The position numbers were made by a program, and so were the translations under genes. From Petrocella sp024636985 (GTDB lineage: Bacteria; Bacillota; Clostridia; Lachnospirales; Vallitaleaceae), in the NCBI GenBank assembly GCA_024636985.1, contig JAGXFY010000032.1, forward strand, positions 1 through 19,281: a DNA stretch of 19,281 nucleotides, given 5' to 3'. The notes beneath the pieces were generated by a model, which was not told the DNA's origin, did no database searches, and worked only from the letters and a program-made list of their open reading frames with translations. How positions within the stretch are numbered: position 1 is the stretch's first letter; every line of letters begins with the position of its first letter. Of the stretch, positions 8,197 through 16,455 are shown in pieces.

Positions 8197-8225
8197 AGTA
8201 TAGCTTAACGGTTTAAACTTGTAAA
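8197..8225 (-). promoter_or_regulatory. Promoter of pgsA
   Basis: On the minus strand TTTACA (8220-8225) is followed after 17 bases by TATACT (8197-8202). The leader before the ATG is about 40 nt. Confidence 0.65.
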
Positions 8226-8265
8226 TTGTTTGTGCATTATAACCCGTGCAAAACCGATATTATAG

Positions 8266-8274
8266 TGCTATAAT
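8266..8274 (+). promoter_or_regulatory. Extended -10 promoter of the suf operon
   Basis: TGCTATAAT is a perfect extended -10 element. The -35 region (GTGCAA at 8246-8251 with a 17-base spacer) is poor. The predicted start is near 8281, inside the Fur-type box. Confidence 0.65.
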
Positions 8275-8281
8275 ATGTAAA

Positions 8282-8296
8282 TAATAATCATTATCA
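8282..8296. promoter_or_regulatory. Fur-type operator over the suf transcription start
   Basis: TAATAATCATTATCA matches the Gram-positive 7-1-7 Fur box TGATAAT-N-ATTATCA at all but one defined base; a 19-base window (8277-8295) matches the classical Fur box at 16 positions. It overlaps the predicted start point, a position suited to repression by an iron-loaded Fur-family protein. No fur gene lies in the window. Confidence 0.65.
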
Positions 8297-8314
8297 AATA
8301 AAGGAGAAGTGACT

Positions 8315-9058
8315 ATGTCAAAATTATTGCTAAAAATAGAAGGGCTTAGAGCCCAAATTGATAACAAAGAAATCATAAAAGGTGTGGATTTGGAAGTGCA
8401 TGCAGGAGAGATTCATATTATTATGGGACCCAATGGTGCCGGTAAATCTACACTGGCATATACACTCATGGGGCATCCTAATTATAAGGTGCTCGGTGGA
8501 CATGCTTTCTTAGAAGGAGAAAACCTCCTGGAAATGAAGGTGGATGAGCGGGCTAGAAAAGGCCTATTCTTAAGCTTTCAGTATCCGGAAGTTATCCCCG
8601 GCGTTACGGTAGAGAACTTTCTTAGAACAGCTAAGAATGCTGTTGACTCAAGAAAACAATCAATAATCGCATTTAATAAACTCTTAAAAGAAAAAATGAC
8701 GACACTTGGAATAGATGAAAGCTATGCTAAAAGATATCTAAATCAAGGATTCTCCGGTGGTGAAAAAAAGAAAAACGAGATACTCCAAATGAAAGTACTT
8801 AATCCCAAAGTAGCTATATTAGATGAGACGGATTCAGGTCTGGACGTGGATGCAATAAGAGTGGTGGCAGAAGGTGTTAATCAGTTTGCTAACAAAGATA
8901 ATGCCATGATCATCATAACCCACTATAAGAAATTGCTGGATTATATTAGGCCGGATTATGTTCATATTCTTAAAGATGGCCAGATTACTCAGACAGGCGA
9001 CATAGGACTGGCGGCCACCATTGATGAAGAAGGGTTTGCAGGGGTTAACACCAATTAG
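8315..9058 (+). CDS. sufC: Fe-S cluster assembly ATPase SufC
   Basis: I start at ATG 8315 because AAGGAG (8301-8306) lies eight bases before it; a GTG at 8309 is too close. The 247-residue ABC-type ATPase has Walker A GPNGAGKST (about 38-46), the Q-loop FSFQYPE-like segment SFQYPEVIPGV, a signature FSGGEKKKNEILQM and Walker B with DETDSGLDVDA, all diagnostic of SufC rather than of a transporter ATPase. Known role: cytosolic SufC dimerises on SufB-SufD and uses ATP to drive cluster assembly. It is the first gene of a tightly packed sufCBDSU operon, in the same order as in Bacillus, and lies directly behind a Fur-type box. Confidence 0.96.
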   Translation: MSKLLLKIEGLRAQIDNKEIIKGVDLEVHAGEIHIIMGPNGAGKSTLAYTLMGHPNYKVLGGHAFLEGENLLEMKVDERARKGLFLSFQYPEVIPGVTVENFLRTAKNAVDSRKQSIIAFNKLLKEKMTTLGIDESYAKRYLNQGFSGGEKKKNEILQMKVLNPKVAILDETDSGLDVDAIRVVAEGVNQFANKDNAMIIITHYKKLLDYIRPDYVHILKDGQITQTGDIGLAATIDEEGFAGVNTN

Positions 9059-9068
9059 GAGGTAAAAA

Positions 9069-10475
9069 ATGGAAAGAAAGAGAACCGTAATTGAAGACGT
9101 GGATCGTGGCGTCTATGATATAAAAAACGAGGATATTGCTGCTTATAAATCTGAAGCGGGGCTTACTGAAGCGATTATCCGGGATATATCAAGAGAAAAA
9201 AAAGAACCGGAATGGATGACAGATTTTAGACTTAGGTCACTTGAGATCTTTAATAGTAAGCCGGTACCGACATGGGGTGCCGATCTTAGTGAACTAAATA
9301 TGGATGATATCGTCACTTATGTTAGGCCAAAATCAGATATGAAAGCATCTTGGGATGATGTTCCGGAAGATATTAAGAATACCTTTGATCGACTGGGCAT
9401 ACCCAAAGCGGAACGTGAATCTTTAGCTGGGGTAGGCGCCCAATATGATTCTGAAGTGGTCTACCATAGTATTCAAGACAATCTGCTAAAGCAAGGTGTC
9501 ATTTATACAGATATGGAAACGGCGGTTAGAGAGCATGAAGACATCGTCAAAGCTTATTTTATGAAGTTGGTAAGACCGCATGACCATAAATTTGCTGCCT
9601 TACATGGTGCGGTATGGTCCGGTGGATCTTTTGTATACGTACCCGAAGGTGTTGAAGTGAAATTCCCTCTACAGTCCTATTTTAGATTGAATGCACCGGG
9701 AGCCGGTCAGTTTGAGCATACCTTAATCATTGTAGAAAAAGGCGCCAGTTTACACTTTATTGAAGGCTGTTCAGCACCTAAGTATGATGTAGTGAACTTA
9801 CATGCCGGTTGTGTTGAGTTGAATGTTAAAGAAGGGGCCAAACTGCGCTATTCAACCATAGAAAACTGGTCTAGAAATATGTACAATCTAAATACCAAAA
9901 GATCGATAGTGGATAAAGACGGTACCATGGAATGGGTTTCCGGATCCTTTGGTTCAAGGGTTTCGATGCTCTATCCAATGAGCATCTTAAGAGGTGAAAG
10001 AGCAAAATGTGAATTTACAGGCATAACTTTTGCAGGACAAGGTCAATACCTAGACACCGGTTCTAAGGTTATACATGCAGCACCTTATACGACTTCAAAC
10101 ATCAATTCTAAGTCCATATCAAAAGATGGGGGACATGCTTTTTATAGAGGTTTGATGCGGGTGACGTCGGGTGCCCATCATTGTAAATCCACTGTATCTT
10201 GTGAATCTTTGATGCTGGATAACTTATCGGTTTCAGATACTCTACCTATTATTGAGCTTGCTAATGATGACATTGATATCGGTCATGAAGCCAAAATCGG
10301 TCGCATCAGTGATGAGGCCATCTTCTACCTGATGTCACGTGGTATTAGTGAAGTGGAGGCAAAAGCTATGATCGTCAGAGGTTTTGTTGAACCCATAACC
10401 AAAGAGTTGCCTCTGGAATATGCAGTAGAATTAAATCAACTGATCAATCTGGAATTTGAAGGCAGCATTGGATAG
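9069..10475 (+). CDS. sufB: Fe-S cluster assembly scaffold SufB
   Basis: This 468-residue protein is of normal length for SufB. It contains the beta-helix core with GAVWSGGSFVYVPEGVEV, VSCESLMLD (Cys378, aligning by eye with the E. coli SufB Cys405 that takes persulfide sulfur) and the C-terminal IGRISDEAIFYLMSRGISE helix block. Known role: with SufC and SufD it forms the SufBC2D scaffold on which clusters are built. A perfect TAGGAGG ribosome site lies just before the start, in an intergenic gap of ten bases after sufC. The N terminus (ERKRTVIEDVDRGVYD) is typical of Firmicute SufB. Nothing unusual is seen. Confidence 0.96.
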   Translation: MERKRTVIEDVDRGVYDIKNEDIAAYKSEAGLTEAIIRDISREKKEPEWMTDFRLRSLEIFNSKPVPTWGADLSELNMDDIVTYVRPKSDMKASWDDVPEDIKNTFDRLGIPKAERESLAGVGAQYDSEVVYHSIQDNLLKQGVIYTDMETAVREHEDIVKAYFMKLVRPHDHKFAALHGAVWSGGSFVYVPEGVEVKFPLQSYFRLNAPGAGQFEHTLIIVEKGASLHFIEGCSAPKYDVVNLHAGCVELNVKEGAKLRYSTIENWSRNMYNLNTKRSIVDKDGTMEWVSGSFGSRVSMLYPMSILRGERAKCEFTGITFAGQGQYLDTGSKVIHAAPYTTSNINSKSISKDGGHAFYRGLMRVTSGAHHCKSTVSCESLMLDNLSVSDTLPIIELANDDIDIGHEAKIGRISDEAIFYLMSRGISEVEAKAMIVRGFVEPITKELPLEYAVELNQLINLEFEGSIG

Positions 10476-10483
10476 GAGGCATT

Positions 10484-11638
10484 ATGTATAATAAAATATT
10501 ATTAGATAAAATTCTGGTTCAAAGCAAGAACAAAGAACAAGACCAAGAAAGTAGAAGAATAAGCTTTGAACGTTATGAAAAAGAAGAATTTCCAATCTGG
10601 AAGCGGTTAAAAATTGACAAATCGACGTTGCCGGATTATCAGAAATACAACAATCAAAAAACCTTAATGTACCGACAAGAAGGGCTTCATGTGACACCCA
10701 TACACAGTCAGGAAGTTATATTTTCAGATGAATTGTTGGACAAAGAGTATGGTCCAAGCATTAAGCATAGAACACTAACAGAAGCTTTTAGTAACACAGG
10801 CACTTATATTAGTGTGGATGCAGGAACAAAAATAAAAGAACCCATCATCATTCAATTACCTCTTAATCAGGAGAACCCACTTCTCTTAGACCATCATGTG
10901 ATACATGCTATGAAAGATAGCCGCGTGGTCGTTGTGCTGGATTACAGGGATGAAAATGTAGATGGTTTTCATAACGGTGTTATCAATATAATGGTGGAAG
11001 AAGGCGCCGATGTTCAAGTTATTAAATTACAGAATTTCTCTAAAAGAACCACCCACATTTTTAGTGGTTTGGCACTTGTTAAGAGAGATGGAAAAGTTAC
11101 CTTTAACAGTATAGATCTAGGAAGTACACTAGCTGTAACAGACTTTTCCACCTACCTTCAAGAGGAGAACAGTGAAGGTTTCGTTGAGAGTATATATTTA
11201 GGTGATGGTAAAAGCAAAATGGATTTAAGTTATAATATGTATCATGAAGGAAGGCGTTCAGAAAGCAATATTCTTGTCAAAGGTGCTTTACTTCATGAAG
11301 CTCACAAGGTATTTAGGGGTAATCTATTTTTTAGAAAAGGCGCTAAAAAAGCCAGCGGTTCCGAGCAAGAATATGTTATTTTATTAAATGAAACCGTTAA
11401 ATCGGACTCGATACCGGCGCTCATGTGTCAGGAGGATGATGTTCAAGGTGAACATGCAGCCAGTGCCGGTCAAGTAGATGAGAACAAACTGTTTTATCTA
11501 ATGAGCCGTGGACTAACAGAAAAAGAAGCAAAACAGCTGATTATCATGGCATCCTTTACACCTGTAATTGATCAAATACCGATTGAAGGACTTCAAGAGA
11601 TGTTGGAAAAAGAAATCAGTATAAGACTATCATCCTAA
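10484..11638 (+). CDS. sufD: Fe-S cluster assembly protein SufD
   Basis: This 384-residue SufB paralogue lies eight bases after sufB with an AGGAGG ribosome site. Its N-terminal helical region is followed by a beta-helix core and the C-terminal block VQGEHAASAGQ with His324, the position corresponding by eye to the conserved metal-site His of E. coli SufD, then LFYLMSRGLTEKEAKQLI. It lacks the cysteine that SufB uses. Known role: partner of SufB in SufBC2D, important for iron acquisition during assembly. Because SufB and SufD are related, I assign it by order and by the GEHAA motif. Identity with SufB outside the C-terminal block is low, as usual. Confidence 0.93.
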   Translation: MYNKILLDKILVQSKNKEQDQESRRISFERYEKEEFPIWKRLKIDKSTLPDYQKYNNQKTLMYRQEGLHVTPIHSQEVIFSDELLDKEYGPSIKHRTLTEAFSNTGTYISVDAGTKIKEPIIIQLPLNQENPLLLDHHVIHAMKDSRVVVVLDYRDENVDGFHNGVINIMVEEGADVQVIKLQNFSKRTTHIFSGLALVKRDGKVTFNSIDLGSTLAVTDFSTYLQEENSEGFVESIYLGDGKSKMDLSYNMYHEGRRSESNILVKGALLHEAHKVFRGNLFFRKGAKKASGSEQEYVILLNETVKSDSIPALMCQEDDVQGEHAASAGQVDENKLFYLMSRGLTEKEAKQLIIMASFTPVIDQIPIEGLQEMLEKEISIRLSS

Positions 11639-11650
11639 GGAGGCGTGATG

Positions 11651-12877
11651 ATGAAGGCTACTAAAGCTTGGGTGGAAGCCCAATTCCCCTTAATAAGACA
11701 TCATGCGTCTTTGGTTTATTTAGATAGTGCTGCTACGACCCAGAAACCGGACCAAGTGATTAACAGAATATCCAAATACAATAGGCAAGAACATGCTAAT
11801 ATTCATAGGGGCGTCTATGATCTCAGTCAAAAAGCGACGACGGCGTATGATCAGGTAAGGCAACAAGTTAAATACCTTATATCGGCACGAAGAGATGAGG
11901 AAATCATTTTTACAAAAGGCACAACAGAGAGTTTAAATCTAATCGCTTATAGCTATGGTATGCCCATGTTATCAGAGGGTGATGAAGTCGTCTTATCTAT
12001 AGCAGAACATCATAGTAATATCTTGCCTTGGCAGCAATTGGTCAAAAATAAAAAAGCCGTGCTGAAGTATTTACCGGTGGATATAGAAGGCAGAATTATG
12101 GAAAGTGCCATAGATACAGTAATCACAGAGAAAACAAAGATTGTATCGGTAACGATGGTTTCCAATGCCTTTGGTACCCTTCAGCCCATTGCTTCGATCA
12201 TTAAACGTGCCCATGAAGTTGGTGCCGTTGTGGTTTTAGACGGTGCCCAGAGTGTACCTCATAAAAAGGTAGACGTGAAAGCCTTAGATGCAGATTTTCT
12301 TGTTTTTTCATCCCATAAGATGTTTGGGCCTACAGGTGTAGGGGCCTTGTATGGCAAATATGAGTTGTTAGAAAAAATGATACCCTATCAAACAGGTGGG
12401 GACATGATTGAATATGTCGAGGAACAGACATCCACCTTTGCATCTTTACCTCAGTGTTTTGAAGCAGGCACACCAAATATAGAGGGTGTGATTGGTTTTG
12501 GTGAGGCCATTCGTTTTATTGAACAGATTGGTTATGATTTTATATATAAAGAAGAGATGCGATTGACAAAATACGCTTATGATCAACTCAGTCACTTAAA
12601 GCATATACAGATCTATGGGCCTCTTAATATTGAAGACAGGGGGCCGGTGATTTCATTTAATGTGGAAGATGTTCATCCTCATGATGTAACCACTATTTTA
12701 GATCAAGATCATATTGCCATTCGTGCCGGGCATCATTGTGCCCAACTCTTAATGAAGCGAATAGGTCTTCCCAGTACCTGTCGTGTGAGTTTTGCAATCT
12801 ACAATACGACAGAAGATATCGATCGGCTTATAGAAAGTTTGAAAAAGGTAAGGAAGTGGTTAGGTTATGAATCTTAG
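11651..12877 (+). CDS. sufS: Cysteine desulfurase SufS
   Basis: Three in-frame starts cluster here (GTG 11645, ATG 11648, ATG 11651); AAGGAGG (11637-11643) gives the best spacing to 11651. The 408-residue class V aminotransferase has the PLP lysine Lys223 in SSHKMFGPTG, the AEHHSN histidine region, DGAQS, and the catalytic Cys363 in RAGHHCAQ, the short group II desulfurase loop. Known role: it takes sulfur from cysteine and passes persulfide to SufU in organisms of this type. It overlaps the start of sufU by 11 bases, indicating coupling. Its sequence begins with an AQFPLI motif typical of SufS, separating it from NifS/IscS. Confidence 0.95.
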   Translation: MKATKAWVEAQFPLIRHHASLVYLDSAATTQKPDQVINRISKYNRQEHANIHRGVYDLSQKATTAYDQVRQQVKYLISARRDEEIIFTKGTTESLNLIAYSYGMPMLSEGDEVVLSIAEHHSNILPWQQLVKNKKAVLKYLPVDIEGRIMESAIDTVITEKTKIVSVTMVSNAFGTLQPIASIIKRAHEVGAVVVLDGAQSVPHKKVDVKALDADFLVFSSHKMFGPTGVGALYGKYELLEKMIPYQTGGDMIEYVEEQTSTFASLPQCFEAGTPNIEGVIGFGEAIRFIEQIGYDFIYKEEMRLTKYAYDQLSHLKHIQIYGPLNIEDRGPVISFNVEDVHPHDVTTILDQDHIAIRAGHHCAQLLMKRIGLPSTCRVSFAIYNTTEDIDRLIESLKKVRKWLGYES

Positions 12878-13298
12878 TGATATATATACAGAATTAATCA
12901 TGGAACACAATCAAAGTAAGCATAACAAAGGCAGACTGGAAGATGCAGATCAATCTGCAAGAGGTCATAACCCGAATTGCGGGGATGATTTGACCGTTCA
13001 TATTAAAGTAGAAGAAGATAGGCTCATCGATATTCGATATGAAGGATTTGGATGTGCTATTTCTGAAGCTTCGGCTTCCATTATGATTGACTTGATAAAA
13101 GGCTTAACTCTAGATGCTGCCCGTACGAAGATTTTGACATTTATGGGCATGATCAAAGATGAAGTGGATGAGACAGAAGCCCTTGAAGTACTTGAAGATG
13201 CATCAATCTTGGCGAATATTAAGAACATGCCGGCAAGGGTGAAGTGTGCGGTGTTGGCATGGCATGCCTTGGAGGAAGCCATGAAGAAGGTAGGGTGA
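12867..13298 (+). CDS. sufU: SufU sulfur acceptor / Fe-S scaffold
   Basis: This 143-residue protein begins inside the end of sufS. The family ligands are all present: Cys38 and Asp40 (NPNCGD), Cys63 (GFGCAIS) and Cys127 (RVKCAVL). The spacing and the insert after GFGC are those of SufU rather than IscU. Known role: in Bacillus, zinc-bound SufU takes persulfide from SufS and hands it to SufBCD. The start LSDIYTELIMEHNQ is typical. It is the last gene of the operon; a weak hairpin overlaps its stop codon, and a larger unexplained structured segment follows. Confidence 0.94.
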   Translation: MNLSDIYTELIMEHNQSKHNKGRLEDADQSARGHNPNCGDDLTVHIKVEEDRLIDIRYEGFGCAISEASASIMIDLIKGLTLDAARTKILTFMGMIKDEVDETEALEVLEDASILANIKNMPARVKCAVLAWHALEEAMKKVG

Positions 13299-13311
13299 TA
13301 TGTCCTACCTT
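13287..13311 (+). terminator. Weak terminator-like hairpin at the end of sufU
   Basis: AAGGTAGG (13287-13294) pairs perfectly with CCTACCTT (13304-13311) around the sufU stop codon. The following bases (GTTCTCT) are only moderately T-rich, so termination may be partial. Confidence 0.4.
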
Positions 13312-13318
13312 GTTCTCT

Positions 13319-13433
13319 AGGAAAGTATATGCTATATTAATGCGTTGAAGCGTCGCATTAACTATCAAGGAAATCTTTCCTGCCGGAACAATTTGCTTAG
13401 CAAAGCGAGGCGTAGCCTCTTTGTTCTGACTGG
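13319..13433 (+). other. Structured intergenic element of unknown function between suf and cop
   Basis: Several nested inverted repeats fill this 115-base stretch. AGGAAAG (13319-13325) pairs with CTTTCCT (13375-13381) and encloses a perfect 8-bp stem, TTAATGCG/CGCATTAA (13337-13344 with 13354-13361). Next, GGAACAA (13385-13391) pairs with TTGTTCT (13421-13427), closing a junction with two small hairpins, TTTGC-TTA-GCAAA (13392-13404) and GAGGC-GTA-GCCTC (13407-13419). AGGAAATCTTTCCT (13368-13381) offers an alternative pairing. No ORF or ribosome site is seen. It could be a suf 3'UTR structure, an independent small RNA or a palindromic repeat; the sequence alone does not decide. Confidence 0.5.
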
Positions 13434-13437
13434 ACTA

Positions 13438-13466
13438 TTGACATTTGTGGTTGATGAGGGTATAAT
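13438..13466 (+). promoter_or_regulatory. Consensus promoter of the copA-csoR operon
   Basis: A perfect TTGACA (13438-13443) and a perfect TATAAT (13461-13466) are 17 bases apart. Transcription would start near 13473, next to the CsoR-type operator. Such a strong promoter fits a gene that is kept off by a repressor. Confidence 0.88.
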
Positions 13467-13477
13467 CAAGAATATAA

Positions 13478-13499
13478 TACCCCCCCTAGTGAGGGGTGA
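13478..13499. promoter_or_regulatory. CsoR-type copper operator
   Basis: TACCCCCCCTAGTGAGGGGTGA is a pseudo-palindrome with a C-tract and a G-tract (ACCCC...GGGGT) flanked by A/T, the layout of known CsoR sites such as that upstream of B. subtilis copZA. It lies just after the predicted start point and before the copA ribosome site, so bound repressor would block transcription. The likely ligand is encoded two genes downstream. Confidence 0.7.
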
Positions 13500-13525
13500 A
13501 TGAATAAAGTAAGGAGGACCTAAAG

Positions 13526-16150
13526 ATGAATGACAAAAAGTTTGATATTAACGGAATGACATGTACGGCTTGCGCCTTAACCATAGAAAAACAGCTTGGG
13601 AAAATGGAAGGTGTACAGTCTGTAGCCGTGAATTATGCAACAGAGCAGATGCAAGTCACTTATGATGACAAACAACTGGATATTAAAGCCATACAGGATG
13701 CTGTAGTGAAGGTGGGTTATGAAGCGATAGATGCTTCAAAAGAGGTGCATCAGGATGATAAGGATGCATCTTCCAAAGCTGAAAAACATCTGAAATATAT
13801 GGAACGACGTTTGATTATTTCCTTGATATTTACGGTGCCTGTATTCTATTTGGCTATGGGTCCTATGGTAGGACTGGCTGTACCTTCTTTTTTGGCCGGG
13901 GATATGAATATATTAACAACGGCTTTTACCCAGATGCTATTAACCATACCGGTTATGCTGGTTGGGGAGGAATTTTATCGTGTCGGGTTTAAGACCTTAA
14001 TAAAAAGAGCACCTAATATGGATTCACTAATAGCTGTAGGTACAAGCGCCGGTTTCATTTACGGTATTTTTGCCATTTATAGGATCATCTATGGTTATGG
14101 CCATGGCGATATGGACCTTGTACATCATTATGCTCATGAGCTATATTTTGAATCGGTAGCGGTTATTATTGCTTTGATTACTTTGGGCAAGTATCTGGAG
14201 TCCAGAGCTAAAAGTAAGACCAGTGCTGCCATTAAAGAACTTATGGCCCTAACGCCGGATGAAGCCATCGTGTTGATAGATGGGATAGAAAAAACAGTTC
14301 CGACAACACAAGTGAAAGTGGATGATTTGTTGGTCATTCGACCCGGATCTAAGATTCCTGTGGATGGTATCGTGACTGAGGGTCACTCGACGGTGGATGA
14401 ATCGATGCTGACCGGTGAAAGTCTACCGATTGAAAAAGGAAAAGAAGATAAGGTTATAGCCGGCACCATGAATCAAACCGGTAGTTTTATTTTTAAAGCG
14501 ACAGCTGTCGGAGATGATACGGCTTTGGCCAAAATCATACATATGGTTGAAGACGCCCAGGGAACAAAAGCACCGATTGCAAAATTAGCGGATCAAATCA
14601 GTGGTTACTTTGTTCCGGTGGTCATCCTTATCAGTTTGGCGAGTTTTGGTATCTGGTTACTTCTTGGATATGAATTTGAATTTGCCTTTAGAATTGGTAT
14701 TTCAGTATTGGTTATTTCTTGTCCTTGTGCCCTTGGACTAGCAACACCGACGGCCATTATGGTGGGTACAGGCAGAGGCGCCAAATATGGAACCTTGATA
14801 AAAAGTGGTGAAGCCCTTGAACTCATGCACAAGGTTCAAACAGTTATTTTTGATAAGACAGGTACCTTAACCAATGGCAAGATAGAAGTGGCAGATCTTA
14901 ATGCTCTAGATGATGAGACAACCTTATTGACATTAGCAGCTTCGGTAGAGAAGCATTCCGAGCATCCACTCAGTCAAGCCATACTTAAATACGCTGAGTC
15001 TAAAGGCGTCATCCTTAAGAAAGTAACGGACTTTGACGCAGTCATGGGTCACGGTGTCACAGGAACTGTTGACGACATCCAAGTGGTTATCGGAAACGAA
15101 AAGTTGATGAAAGACAATGACATTGATTTTGCAGGTCACAAAGACCTAATTAATCAATATGCGAAAAGCGGCAAAACCCCAATCCTTATTGCCTACCATG
15201 GGAAACTCCAAGGCGTTTTTGGTTTGGCAGACACGATTAAGCCGGATGCCATTAGAGCGGTTAAACAGCTTCAAGCGATGAACATTGAAGTGGTTATGTT
15301 GACAGGTGATCATCAGGTTACAGCTGAGGCGATTGGTCAGCAGTTAGGCGTGGATAAGATTTATGCTCAAGTATTACCGGGTGAAAAGTCAGACATCGTT
15401 AATAGCCTAAAATCAGATAGTCTGAATTCTGATAAGAAAAGGGTTATGATGGTCGGTGACGGTATCAATGACGCCGTTGCTCTAGTAAGTGCCGACGTCG
15501 GCTTAGCTATTGGCAGTGGTACGGATGTTGCCATTGAGTCTGCTGATGTGGTCTTGATGAAAAACGAGATTATGGATGTGGTAACTGCTATTCAATTAAG
15601 TAAAGCTACTATTAGGAATATTAAACAGAACCTATTTTGGGCTTTTATTTATAATATTATTGGTATCCCTATAGCAGCAGGTGTATTATATAAAGGATTT
15701 GATATTTTACTGGATCCAATGATTGCAGCTGCAGCCATGAGTTTTAGTTCCGTTTCAGTTGTGATGAACGCATTAAGACTTAGAGGGTTCAAGCCTAAAT
15801 TAGTAGAGGATTCATTTGTGAATCAGAATGAAAATCAGAAGGATGTTCAGATTATGCATCAAAATGAGAATCAAGAAGAAGACAACATACAATCAGAAGT
15901 AACAGCAGTGACACAAAATAAGGAGGATATAAAAATGAATGAAAAAATATTAACAGTAGAAGGTATGACATGTATGCATTGTGTAGGCCGAGTTGATAAG
16001 GCATTAAATGGTATTGAAGGTGTTGAAGAAGTGCAAGTTGATCTTGAAGCGAAACGTGCGGTTGTTAAAACCAGTCAAGATATTAGTAATGCAACATTTG
16101 AAGAAGCGGTTGAGACAGCAGGCTATGAAGTGACAGAAGTTAAAGGATAG
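13526..16150 (+). CDS. copA: Cu(+)-exporting P1B-type ATPase with N-terminal HMA and fused C-terminal CopZ-like domain
   Basis: This 874-residue protein has an N-terminal metal-binding domain (about 4-70, GMTCTAC with Cys13/Cys16), transmembrane helices from about residue 94, the actuator TGES motif, the transmembrane CPC motif (399-401), phosphorylation Asp443 in DKTGTLT, the HP motif in SEHPLS, the hinge GDGIND (644-649) and the late-helix motifs YN and MSFSS typical of Cu(+) pumps (P1B-1). It exports cuprous ions from the cytoplasm. Unusually, after the last helices a Gln/Asn/Glu-rich linker (about 765-803) leads to a second HMA domain (about 804-874, GMTCMHC) at the C terminus, preceded by an internal ribosome site. 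The start follows AAGGAGG. It forms an operon with csoR behind a CsoR-type operator. Confidence 0.95.
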   Translation: MNDKKFDINGMTCTACALTIEKQLGKMEGVQSVAVNYATEQMQVTYDDKQLDIKAIQDAVVKVGYEAIDASKEVHQDDKDASSKAEKHLKYMERRLIISLIFTVPVFYLAMGPMVGLAVPSFLAGDMNILTTAFTQMLLTIPVMLVGEEFYRVGFKTLIKRAPNMDSLIAVGTSAGFIYGIFAIYRIIYGYGHGDMDLVHHYAHELYFESVAVIIALITLGKYLESRAKSKTSAAIKELMALTPDEAIVLIDGIEKTVPTTQVKVDDLLVIRPGSKIPVDGIVTEGHSTVDESMLTGESLPIEKGKEDKVIAGTMNQTGSFIFKATAVGDDTALAKIIHMVEDAQGTKAPIAKLADQISGYFVPVVILISLASFGIWLLLGYEFEFAFRIGISVLVISCPCALGLATPTAIMVGTGRGAKYGTLIKSGEALELMHKVQTVIFDKTGTLTNGKIEVADLNALDDETTLLTLAASVEKHSEHPLSQAILKYAESKGVILKKVTDFDAVMGHGVTGTVDDIQVVIGNEKLMKDNDIDFAGHKDLINQYAKSGKTPILIAYHGKLQGVFGLADTIKPDAIRAVKQLQAMNIEVVMLTGDHQVTAEAIGQQLGVDKIYAQVLPGEKSDIVNSLKSDSLNSDKKRVMMVGDGINDAVALVSADVGLAIGSGTDVAIESADVVLMKNEIMDVVTAIQLSKATIRNIKQNLFWAFIYNIIGIPIAAGVLYKGFDILLDPMIAAAAMSFSSVSVVMNALRLRGFKPKLVEDSFVNQNENQKDVQIMHQNENQEEDNIQSEVTAVTQNKEDIKMNEKILTVEGMTCMHCVGRVDKALNGIEGVEEVQVDLEAKRAVVKTSQDISNATFEEAVETAGYEVTEVKG
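15935..16150 (+). CDS. copZ: Possible independently translated CopZ-like copper chaperone within copA
   Basis: In the copA frame, AAGGAGGAT (15920-15928) sits eight bases before an ATG at 15935. Initiation there would give a free 71-residue HMA protein starting MNEKILTVEG and carrying MTCMHC, the length and sequence of a stand-alone CopZ chaperone. Known CopZ proteins carry Cu(+) to CopA and to CsoR. The upstream linker shows no stop codon, so the fused form is also made. The simplest history is a copA-copZ pair whose intervening stop was lost while the copZ start signals stayed. Whether the internal site is used cannot be told from sequence. Confidence 0.55.
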   Translation: MNEKILTVEGMTCMHCVGRVDKALNGIEGVEEVQVDLEAKRAVVKTSQDISNATFEEAVETAGYEVTEVKG

Positions 16151-16152
16151 AG

Positions 16153-16425
16153 GTGAGTGCTTTGAATGAGGAACAAAAAAAAGCCCTTAATCTATTAAAA
16201 ACTGCAAAAGGCCAAGTGGCAGGTGTTGTTACTATGTTGGAAGAAGACCGCTACTGTGTGGATGTATCAACGCAGATATTAGCGGTTCAAGGTCTTTTGA
16301 AAAAAGCCAATCTATTAATACTAGAGCAACATATGAACCATTGTGTTAAAGAGGCTTTTGAATCCGGTTCCGGTGACGAAAAAGTCAAAGAAATCATGAA
16401 GCTTCTTGAAATGTATACGAAGTAA
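16153..16425 (+). CDS. csoR: CsoR-family copper-sensing transcriptional repressor
   Basis: This 90-residue all-helical protein has the Cu(+) ligand set Cys35, His60 and Cys64 (RYCVDV and EQHMNHC), matching the C-H-C pattern of M. tuberculosis CsoR and distinguishing it from RcnR, FrmR and CstR. Copper binding releases CsoR from DNA. The GTG start at 16153 lies two bases after the copA stop and follows AAAGGA; alternatively TTG 16162 could be used with GAGGTGAG as its ribosome site, removing three residues. It is the last gene of the copper operon, so it probably represses its own operon through the GC-rich palindrome at 13478-13499. Confidence 0.9.
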   Translation: MSALNEEQKKALNLLKTAKGQVAGVVTMLEEDRYCVDVSTQILAVQGLLKKANLLILEQHMNHCVKEAFESGSGDEKVKEIMKLLEMYTK

Positions 16426-16455
16426 TAGGTTGTTGTATCGTTTTATTAAAAGACT

